Assembly (NCBI GenBank): GCA_002311745.1 | Contig: DBZL01000026.1 | Location: forward strand, 1-41,485 | Origin: Phycisphaerales bacterium UBA1161 | Lineage (GTDB): Bacteria; Planctomycetota; Phycisphaerae; Tepidisphaerales; Tepidisphaeraceae | Length of the DNA stretch: 41,485 nucleotides | Reading direction: 5' to 3' | Part shown: piece after piece, positions 25,660 through 31,923 of the stretch | How the letters are laid out: the number at the start of each line of letters is the position of its first letter | Position numbering within the stretch: position 1 is the stretch's first letter | Program-made: the position numbers and the translations under genes | The notes under the pieces: generated by a model | The model's database searches: none | What the model saw: only the letters and a program-made list of their open reading frames with translations | What the model was told of the DNA's origin: nothing

Positions 25660-25679
25660 CCGCGGGCGGAAGCCCGCGG
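25660..25679. repeat. GC-rich hairpin after cimA
   Basis: CCGCGGGC (25660-25667) and GCCCGCGG (25672-25679) form a perfect 8-bp stem around a GGAA tetraloop, 24 bp past the cimA stop. No T-tract follows. It may be a factor-dependent terminator or a copy of an interspersed palindrome. Confidence 0.5.
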
Positions 25680-25780
25680 ACCAGCGGCGGAAAATCGCTG
25701 ATTCGACGGTTGTCCGCAGGTTGCTTTTCTCCCGCCACGAACATACTTCCCCCGCCCCATAGAATCCCGCCCCGCGACTT

Positions 25781-25798
25781 CATACACTTGAGTGTATG
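25781..25798. promoter_or_regulatory. 8-bp perfect palindrome at the uppS start
   Basis: CATACACT and AGTGTATG are exact inverted repeats separated by TG; the last three bases form the first possible uppS ATG (25796-25798). If translation begins at the in-frame ATG 25814, the palindrome lies just upstream. It is a possible operator. Confidence 0.5.
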
Positions 25799-26578
25799 TC
25801 GCAACATGACGACATGACCGGCCAGTTACCCAAGCACATCGCCATCATCATGGACGGCAACGGCCGCTGGGCGGTGAAGCGCGGTCTGCCCCGCATCCGC
25901 GGGCACGAGGAAGGCGCCAAAACCGTCCGCACCATCGTCACCGAATGTGCCCGCCTGCATCGCGAGCAAGGCGGACCCGATTTCCTGACGCTCTATTCCT
26001 TCAGCCTGGAAAACTGGAAACGCCCCCGCGATGAGGTCACGTTTTTGATGCAGATGTACGTCGATTATCTGCGTCACGAGCGGCTGACGATGATGCAGAA
26101 CAACATCCGCTTCAAGCAGATTGGCCGCCTGGACAACCTTCCCGACCTGGTAATGGAAGAAGTGAACCAGACTCTGGCCGAGACCGCGGGAAATACCGGG
26201 CTGCGACTGAACCTGGCCCTGAACTACGGCAGCCGGGCCGAGATCACCGACGCCGTGCGGGCCATCGCCGAAAAAGTCGCCGCCGGCACCCTCGATCCGC
26301 GAGACATCCAGGAGCAGACGATCAGCGATCATCTCTATACCGCCGGCATGCCCGATCCCGACATCCTCATCCGCACCGCCGGCGAGATGCGCATCAGCAA
26401 TTATCTCCTTTGGCAGATCAGTTACGCCGAACTGGTGGTCAGCCCGGTTCTATGGCCGGATTTCTCGATCGCCGATTTGCACAAAGCGATCCAGGAATTC
26501 GCCTCCCGCCATCGCCGCTTCGGCGCCTTGGACAAGACCGACACCCTCGGCTCCGCCCACGTTTCCGGAAGCGTTTGA
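25796..26578 (+). CDS. uppS: Isoprenyl transferase (undecaprenyl diphosphate synthase)
   Basis: 260 residues from ATG 25796, or 254 from ATG 25814 (MTGQLPKHIAIIMDGNGRWA), the start more typical for the family. Signatures present are HIAIIMDGNGRWA with the catalytic Asp, RGHEEGAKTVR, LYSFSLENWKRPRDEV, LNLALNYGSRAEITDAVR and DPDILIRTAGEMRISNYLLW, followed by YAELVVSPVLWPDF. The enzyme adds cis-isopentenyl units to make the C55 lipid carrier for peptidoglycan and other wall polymers. It normally stands next to cdsA; here three extra genes intervene before cdsA at 29905. A palindrome overlaps the start. Confidence 0.96.
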   Translation: MSQHDDMTGQLPKHIAIIMDGNGRWAVKRGLPRIRGHEEGAKTVRTIVTECARLHREQGGPDFLTLYSFSLENWKRPRDEVTFLMQMYVDYLRHERLTMMQNNIRFKQIGRLDNLPDLVMEEVNQTLAETAGNTGLRLNLALNYGSRAEITDAVRAIAEKVAAGTLDPRDIQEQTISDHLYTAGMPDPDILIRTAGEMRISNYLLWQISYAELVVSPVLWPDFSIADLHKAIQEFASRHRRFGALDKTDTLGSAHVSGSV

Positions 26579-26613
26579 TTCACAGCTGTGCGGTTTATTC
26601 GTCCAAGTGCGTT

Positions 26614-27210
26614 TCAAATGGGTCGCTTCTTCCAATAGTCCTCAAGCGCCGCTGTCGTGGTTGGCGGCTTCCGTCCAACGGCAATGAAGTGGTCGATCAT
26701 ACTGGCGACGGTTTGGGAGATCGTGTCCGCCGCGCCGCCGGCGGTCGCTTCGTCAATGGCCGTCTTGGCCTCATCGAGCCTGCCCGCAAGAAGCAGCGCA
26801 AGGGCCATGTTCGCCTGCAAGCCACCATTGGATGGTTGAGATTCAACCGCACTGCGCGCGTAGGCGATGGCTTCTTCGGAGCGGCCCAGTGACATGGCGC
26901 AAAGCGAGGCTTCTCTTGCCACATCGGCTTGTGATGGGTTGACCCCGTAAGCTCGAACGAACCATGTAAATGCGGCCGACTGGTCACCGAGGCGCTGGTG
27001 AACCTTCCCCACCAGCCACATCGCCCCCCAGTTCTTTGGGTTGAGTTCGAGCACGCGCACAAACAACTGGAGCGCCCGCTCCAGCTTCGACCGCACTGAT
27101 GCGGTAGGACTAGATGGGGGTCGATGCCCGTGGAGTATTATCTCCCCTCTAACGAGCTGCGCGGCCTGCTCGAAGGCGCGGTTATGCTCTTCGACTTGAT
27201 CGCGTGTCAT
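26614..27210 (-). CDS. Small TPR protein
   Basis: 198 residues. Four TPR-like units are visible, such as LERALQLFVRVLELNPKNWG, MWLVGKVHQRLGDQSAAFTW, REASLCAMSLGRSEEAIAYA and ANMALALLLAGRLDEAKTAI. There is no signal peptide or membrane segment, so a cytosolic scaffold is likely. It converges on uppS with 35 bp between the stops. Base composition is less GC-rich than the neighbours and there is no obvious ribosome binding site. Function unknown. Confidence 0.75.
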   Translation of the reverse strand: MTRDQVEEHNRAFEQAAQLVRGEIILHGHRPPSSPTASVRSKLERALQLFVRVLELNPKNWGAMWLVGKVHQRLGDQSAAFTWFVRAYGVNPSQADVAREASLCAMSLGRSEEAIAYARSAVESQPSNGGLQANMALALLLAGRLDEAKTAIDEATAGGAADTISQTVASMIDHFIAVGRKPPTTTAALEDYWKKRPI

Positions 27211-27654
27211 CTGTCACTCATCACCGGGATGGCGGGACCAAGGCATTGTTCGCACAAACAAATCGGACAGCTTTGGATGACCGCATCGACCAAATCGATC
27301 CCGTTTTTTGTACTCCCTGGAAGATTTAACGTAACTGTTTTTGGATCACTCGCAAGTCGGCCCCATTTCGGCACCTGCGCCGAATCTCCGCAACACTACT
27401 TACGACGCTACCGCGCGCAGAAGCCTTCACTCCCCCAGTATCGGTGCACGGTCAGGTGTCTCCGCGCGCCGGGATCTGACCGCCCTCGTCATTCGTCATT
27501 CGGGTTTCGAGCTTGATTCGTCATTCGGGTTTCGTCATTCGGATTTCCCCCCCTCCCGGCATTTGCGCCTCCCTGCCCTCGTGGTCCCCGCTATTGTCCG
27601 GCCGGCCGGGGGCATGTATCTTCGCACCTGCGGGGCCTTTGGGTCGGAGTAGGC
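27211..27654. other. 444-bp gene-free interval with short direct repeats
   Basis: No credible gene is visible; open frames here lack ribosome binding sites and family similarity. It separates the divergent TPR protein and secreted propeller genes, so it should hold both promoters. The right half carries repeats of the ATTCGTCATTCGGG type and a C-rich tract. GGAG at 27645-27648 is the propeller gene's ribosome binding site. Confidence 0.6.
27491..27534. repeat. 19-bp direct repeat, two exact copies
   Basis: ATTCGTCATTCGGGTTTCG occurs at 27491-27509 and 27516-27534, separated by six bases. A third, partial copy (TCATTCGGATTTC) follows at 27535. No CRISPR-like regular spacers exist. Confidence 0.85.
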
Positions 27655-29433
27655 ATGCGGCGTTTGGGCCTGATTCCACTGATTCTTTGCCTGGCGATTG
27701 CCGCCGTGGATGGGCGCGCCTGGGGCGATGTCAAGATCGAAGAGCAGGTCCTCGCCCCCGTCGGCGAGAGTTCGACCTATTTTCTGAGCCAGCGCGGCGT
27801 CCACCTGGCCTGCGTCACCAACAAGGGAAGCCGTTCCATCGTCATCGTCGACGGCGTCGAGGGTCCCAAGTTCGATCAACTGCTCCTGTGCAATGGCCAG
27901 CCGTACACCAAAGGCAACCCCCCAACGGACATTGACGCCAGCGGCGCCGGACCGGTCCTCTTCAGCCCCGATGGAGAACACTGCGCCTATTGTGGCCGCC
28001 AGGGCGAAGACCTGGTCATCATGTTGGACGCCAAGGAACTGGCCCGCGTCCCGTTCACGGCCATGGCGCTGGGCTATGTGCCGCTGTCGTTCACTCCCCA
28101 GGGCAACCATCTGTATTACATGCTGCTGGGCCAGGACAATTCCGGCTATCGCCTCATCGTTGACGGCAAGCCCGCCCCCGCCAGCGCCGATCCCCCCCAG
28201 CCCGTCTTCAGCCGCGATGGATCGCGCTATGCCTACGTCGCCACGCGCCGGGAGGATCGCGGCACCAAGTTCCTGGTCCTCGACGGCAAGAACGCCGGAT
28301 ATTTCGGCGACAGCCCCCGCTTCACCGCCGACGGAAAACACCTCCTGACGCTTGTTTCCTACAACCAGGAGGCACGGCTGCTGGTCGACGGCAAAACCAT
28401 CATCCGCGCCCAGGAGATCGTCGCCGTCTACGTGCCGCCCGCCGGCAGCTTGGTGCTCACCGTCCTTCGCCGCATCAACCCCGGCGCCGCCGGCTCCTGC
28501 TTCATCGCCGCCGACGACAAGGAAGTGGCGGGCAGTGATTGCGTCGACGTGGATCAGGTCATCTTCAGCCCCGACGGCAAGCGCTACGCCGCCCTATGCA
28601 CCGGTCCCACCAGCACCAAATGGATGATCATCGACGGCAAAAAAGGCGAGGAGTACGCCACCTTCGACGCCCAGTTGACCGCCTTCACCGCCGATTCCTC
28701 CAGATTCGTCTCCGTAGCCAACAACGCCGGCCGCGTCTTTTTCGTCGTCGACGGCGTCGAGTCCGAGGGCTTCGCCCGCGCCGGGGGAGTCCGCATGTCC
28801 CCTCAGGGCTCGCACCTGGCCTGCATCGGCATCGACGACCGCGGCAACCGCATCATCCTCGCCGAGGGCCAACGCATCCAGCGCGATCCACACATGCTCG
28901 TCAACAGCTTCGTCTTCAGCGGGGACGGCTCCCACTACGCCTTCGTGATGGATGGCTCTCCCTACAGCACGCTCGTCGTCGACGGCAAAGACCAGCAAGG
29001 CTTCGGCTTCAGCCCCGGCACCGGCCAGTTTCTCTTCAGTCCCGACAGCCAGCACTTCGCCTTTACCGCCAAACGAATCAAAGACAAGTTGTTCGGCATC
29101 TTCATCGACGGCCGCCAGGCATCGGCGCTCAAGGCGGAGCCCGACCGCATGATGTTCAGCGCCGACAGCCGGCATCTCTACTGGGTCGCGGCCGAAAAAG
29201 CGGCCGATCCCAGCGCCTCCCGGCCTGTCCTCTTCGTCGACGGCAAGCCCGCCATGCAGTTCGATCAACTGGCCCGAGCCCTGTTCGAGCGGGCGCCGCA
29301 GGCGTGGCAGCTCGAGCCGGATGGCGGATTGACCTTCATCGCCGCCTCGGTCGATTCGATCAAGCGCTACCGCATCACGCCGTCGGTTGATTCGAACATC
29401 GACACGATGCTTTCCACCGCTCCGCAGCCGTAG
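27655..29433 (+). CDS. Secreted beta-propeller protein with repeated VDG/SPDG blades
   Basis: 592 residues with an N-terminal signal peptide (MRRLGLIPLILCLAIAAVDG) and a GGAG ribosome binding site. The mature protein is built of about nine or ten blades, each pairing a TolB/WD40-like strand FSPDGxxxAY (for example FSPDGEHCAYCG, FSRDGSRYAYV, FSPDGKRYAALC, FSGDGSHYAFVM) with a VVDG turn (IVDGVEGPKF, VLDGKNAGYF, IIDGKKGEEY, VVDGVESEGF, VVDGKDQQGF, FIDGRQASAL, FVDGKPAMQF). This is a TolB-type propeller fold, typical of protein-protein interaction in the periplasm. There is no catalytic domain. It sits 8 bp before a small RbkA-like gene. Specific function unknown. Confidence 0.8.
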   Translation: MRRLGLIPLILCLAIAAVDGRAWGDVKIEEQVLAPVGESSTYFLSQRGVHLACVTNKGSRSIVIVDGVEGPKFDQLLLCNGQPYTKGNPPTDIDASGAGPVLFSPDGEHCAYCGRQGEDLVIMLDAKELARVPFTAMALGYVPLSFTPQGNHLYYMLLGQDNSGYRLIVDGKPAPASADPPQPVFSRDGSRYAYVATRREDRGTKFLVLDGKNAGYFGDSPRFTADGKHLLTLVSYNQEARLLVDGKTIIRAQEIVAVYVPPAGSLVLTVLRRINPGAAGSCFIAADDKEVAGSDCVDVDQVIFSPDGKRYAALCTGPTSTKWMIIDGKKGEEYATFDAQLTAFTADSSRFVSVANNAGRVFFVVDGVESEGFARAGGVRMSPQGSHLACIGIDDRGNRIILAEGQRIQRDPHMLVNSFVFSGDGSHYAFVMDGSPYSTLVVDGKDQQGFGFSPGTGQFLFSPDSQHFAFTAKRIKDKLFGIFIDGRQASALKAEPDRMMFSADSRHLYWVAAEKAADPSASRPVLFVDGKPAMQFDQLARALFERAPQAWQLEPDGGLTFIAASVDSIKRYRITPSVDSNIDTMLSTAPQP

Positions 29434-29441
29434 AGGCCGCC

Positions 29442-29864
29442 ATGGTCGAAATCGACGGCCGTATCATCCGGGGCTTCAGCTGGGCGACCAAGTATCTCAA
29501 GATGCAGATGCCTTTGATCGCCAGGCAGTTTCCCGAGATCGCCCGTTGTCACCGCGGCTCGATCAACGTGTTGCTGGATAAGCCGCTACGGATTCACAAG
29601 CCGGATTTCATCACCCGTGAAATCGACTGGGGCGTCATGAAGGAGGTTTTTCATTTCACGCGGATTCGCTTTGCGCTTTTGCCGCGCACCGGTCGGCCGC
29701 GCACGCACAAGGCCTGGATTTACGGCCCACAGAATTCGCCGCATCGCGGCAACGTGTTTTACGTTGAAGTGATCACCCGGAAGATCGACCTGGGCAGGAT
29801 CAAGCGTTGCCGCATTTGCATCGATCGCCCTCACCGACTGGTTCCGTTGACGATTATCGAATAA
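29442..29864 (+). CDS. Hypothetical 140-residue protein, possible archaeal riboflavin-kinase (RbkA/DUF120)-like fold
   Basis: 140 residues, with GAGG shortly before the ATG. MVEIDGRIIRGFSWATKYLK, then CHRGSINVLLDKPLRIHKPD, RIRFALLPRTGRPRTHKAWI and NVFYVEVITRKIDLGRIKRC are reminiscent of the archaeal CTP-dependent riboflavin kinase domain: an opening GxVxSG strand, a PGTLNVxLD motif, a basic central strand, then a VxVIAPxxLRxxL end. The GS-I-N-V-LLD stretch is the strongest point. Similarity is weak and spotted by eye, so function is not assigned. Basic residues are abundant. The gene lies between the propeller gene and cdsA, on the same strand. Confidence 0.5.
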   Translation: MVEIDGRIIRGFSWATKYLKMQMPLIARQFPEIARCHRGSINVLLDKPLRIHKPDFITREIDWGVMKEVFHFTRIRFALLPRTGRPRTHKAWIYGPQNSPHRGNVFYVEVITRKIDLGRIKRCRICIDRPHRLVPLTIIE

Positions 29865-29904
29865 TCTGTCGCGCCGGCGCAGCCCCCTCGCTGCAAGAAC
29901 GTCG

Positions 29905-30837
29905 ATGCAAGCATCCCTCCGCCATCGCCTGACGTTCGGCCCCCTGATGTTGGCCGGTCTTTTGGCGATGCTCTACCTCGATCACTGGATCGAAATCAAA
30001 ACGCGCGGGCGACTGGACGACTCCATTTTGCATCCGGTTCCCGGCCATGGCTTGGCCGGCGCGGGCCTCGCCGTGCTTTTGCTCGTGCTGCTTCCGCTGG
30101 CGACCACGGAGATGGCCCGACTGCTGACCGCCGAGCGCGTCCGCCCGTACCGCCTGCTGGCCGCCTTCGGCTCCGGCTTGCTGGTTCTGCACGCGTTCTT
30201 GACCCAGTTCCCTTGGTTTCAGCACATCGCCACTTCCGTCCTGGCTTTCATCATCGTGCTGACGATGGTGTTTGCCGCCGTCCGCCGCGCCGGCGGCGGC
30301 CAGACCCAGCAGGCCATTGCGCGCATGGCCGGCACCGTTCTGTCCATGCTTTATCTGGGCGGGCTGGGTTGGTTTCTGCTGGCCCTGCGGGTCAAACATT
30401 CCGCCGATCTGCTGCACGGGTACCAAGGCTCCACCCAGGCCGTGGTCATGATCCTCCTCGTCGTCAAATTCACGGACATCGGGGCGTTCTTTGGCGGCCT
30501 AGCGCTGGGCAAGCGAAAACTCATCCCCTGGCTCAGCCCGGGCAAGACGTGGGAGGGCTTGCTGTGCGGCCTGGCCACCGCCGCCCTCGTCGGCCTGCTC
30601 TGCGCCACGGTCTGGCACCGAGCCCTCAATACCCTCCGCTGGGACAAGGCTCTGTTGTTTGGCGTGATCATCGGTGGAGTGGGCCAGCTCGGCGACCTCT
30701 TGGAAAGCCTCATGAAGCGCGACGCCCAGGTCAAAGACAGCGGGTCCATCATCCCCGGCTTCGGTGGGCTTCTGGACATCATCGACAGCCCCCTGCTGGC
30801 CGCGCCCTGCGCGTACTTACTGTTCAGTCTGTTTTAA
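29905..30837 (+). CDS. cdsA: Phosphatidate cytidylyltransferase
   Basis: 310 residues with about eight membrane helices. The C-terminal signature region has FTDIGAFFGGLALGKRKLIP, then WLSPGKTWEGLLCG, GQLGDLLESLMKRDAQVKDS and IIPGFGGLLDIIDSPLLAAP. This matches the CdsA pattern S-x-x-KTxEG, GDLxxSxxKR-x(n)-KD and PGHGGxxDRxDS, but with F for H and I for R in the final motif. The enzyme makes CDP-diacylglycerol from CTP and phosphatidic acid at the inner membrane, feeding all phospholipid synthesis. It follows the RbkA-like gene by 40 bp and precedes phoH by about 110 bp. Confidence 0.9.
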   Translation: MQASLRHRLTFGPLMLAGLLAMLYLDHWIEIKTRGRLDDSILHPVPGHGLAGAGLAVLLLVLLPLATTEMARLLTAERVRPYRLLAAFGSGLLVLHAFLTQFPWFQHIATSVLAFIIVLTMVFAAVRRAGGGQTQQAIARMAGTVLSMLYLGGLGWFLLALRVKHSADLLHGYQGSTQAVVMILLVVKFTDIGAFFGGLALGKRKLIPWLSPGKTWEGLLCGLATAALVGLLCATVWHRALNTLRWDKALLFGVIIGGVGQLGDLLESLMKRDAQVKDSGSIIPGFGGLLDIIDSPLLAAPCAYLLFSLF

Positions 30838-30918
30838 CCGACCGTCCCATAACGGCTTATGTGACCCGCGACACATATCGCTTTTTTTAGCGTTTCCTGC
30901 GAAAATATCCCTATCGCA

Positions 30919-30933
30919 GCCTGGGGACCAGGC
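30919..30933 (+). promoter_or_regulatory. Hairpin upstream of phoH
   Basis: GCCTGG / CCAGGC form a 6-bp stem with a 3-base loop, followed by TATAAG at 30938-30943, just before the phoH GTG start at 30950. It may shape phoH translation or overlap a promoter. Weak evidence. Confidence 0.3.
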
Positions 30934-30949
30934 CGCCTATAAGAGTGAC

Positions 30950-31921
30950 GTGCAACTAAACATTGCCTTAGAGCAACCTGAGAAGAAGCTTGCCCTGTTC
31001 GGCTCGGCCGACCGCCACCTCCGCATGATCCGCGACACCTTTGGTGTGCAGATCATCGGTCACGATGAGGAACTCCGCCTCAGCGGCGAGCGGGAGCAGG
31101 TCGGCAAGGCCGCCGCCGTCCTCGAACAGCTCCAGAAGGCCCTGCGCCGCCAGGAATGGCTCACTGCCGAAGAGGTCGGCAGCGCCATCGGCAAAGCGGC
31201 CGATGAATCCCGCCAGCACAGTGCCGATGAGATCGACGTCTACGCCCGCGGCCGGGCCATTCGGCCCAAAACCCCCGGCCAACGCCAGTACATCGAAGCC
31301 ATCTTTCACCACGATCTGACGTTTTGCACCGGCCCGGCGGGCACGGGAAAGACTTACCTTGCCGTCGCCGCCGCCGCCTGCCTCCTCAAGCACGGCCAGA
31401 CCAAGCGCATCGTCCTGGCACGCCCCGCCGTCGAAGCCGGCGAACGCCTGGGCTTCTTGCCCGGCGATCTCCAGGCCAAGGTCAACCCCTACCTCCGCCC
31501 CCTCTTCGACGCCCTGCACGACATGATGGATTTCGAGCAGGTCAAACGCTTCATGATCAACGACGTCATCGAGGTGATCCCCCTCGCCTTTATGCGCGGC
31601 CGAACCCTCAACGAGAGCGTCGTCATCCTGGATGAAGCTCAGAACACCACCGCCTCGCAGATGCTGATGTTTTTGACGCGGCTGGGTCACGATTCCAAGA
31701 TGATCGTCACCGGCGACGTCACGCAGGTCGACCTGCCCCCGGACGTGCGCAGCGGGTTGGTGGATGCGATGCAGCGTCTTGCCGGAATTCGCGGAATCGC
31801 CCGCGTCGAACTTCAGCGCGTGGACATCGTACGACACCGATTGGTCCAAAACATCGTCAACGCCTATGAACAAAACGGCCAGGGCGGCCACCACGAAACC
31901 GCTCCCAAGGATGAGGAATAA
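30950..31921 (+). CDS. phoH: PhoH-like ATPase
   Basis: 323 residues from GTG 30950; the frame is open further upstream but that part overlaps cdsA and is unrelated to PhoH. AAGAG lies just before the start. Residues 10-70 form the small KH-like N-terminal domain (FGVQIIGHDEELRLSGEREQ). The P-loop domain has FCTGPAGTGKTYLAVAAAAC with Walker A at 128-135, RIVLARPAVEAGERLGFLPG, VVILDEAQNTTASQMLMFLT with the DEAQ box, and MIVTGDVTQVDLP. PhoH proteins are RNA-associated ATPases linked to YbeY and rRNA maturation. Here phoH, pgpH and ybeY are consecutive and nearly touching, as in many bacteria. Confidence 0.93.
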   Translation: MQLNIALEQPEKKLALFGSADRHLRMIRDTFGVQIIGHDEELRLSGEREQVGKAAAVLEQLQKALRRQEWLTAEEVGSAIGKAADESRQHSADEIDVYARGRAIRPKTPGQRQYIEAIFHHDLTFCTGPAGTGKTYLAVAAAACLLKHGQTKRIVLARPAVEAGERLGFLPGDLQAKVNPYLRPLFDALHDMMDFEQVKRFMINDVIEVIPLAFMRGRTLNESVVILDEAQNTTASQMLMFLTRLGHDSKMIVTGDVTQVDLPPDVRSGLVDAMQRLAGIRGIARVELQRVDIVRHRLVQNIVNAYEQNGQGGHHETAPKDEE

Positions 31922-31923
31922 CC

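Noticed and set aside
27124..27516. 130-codon open frame in the gap upstream of the propeller gene
   Set aside because: Overlaps the small TPR gene on the opposite strand; no ribosome binding site or family similarity.
27491..27546. Possible CRISPR array from repeated ATTCGTCATTCGGG units
   Set aside because: Only two exact copies, a six-base gap, no spacers of regular length and no cas genes.
30880..30900. CGCT-T-run-AGCG element as an intrinsic terminator after cdsA
   Set aside because: Four-base arms with the T's inside the loop; the T-tract does not follow a stem.
30764..30949. Upstream extension of phoH into cdsA
   Set aside because: The extension is the cdsA end read in another frame and has no PhoH similarity; GTG 30950 fits the family length.
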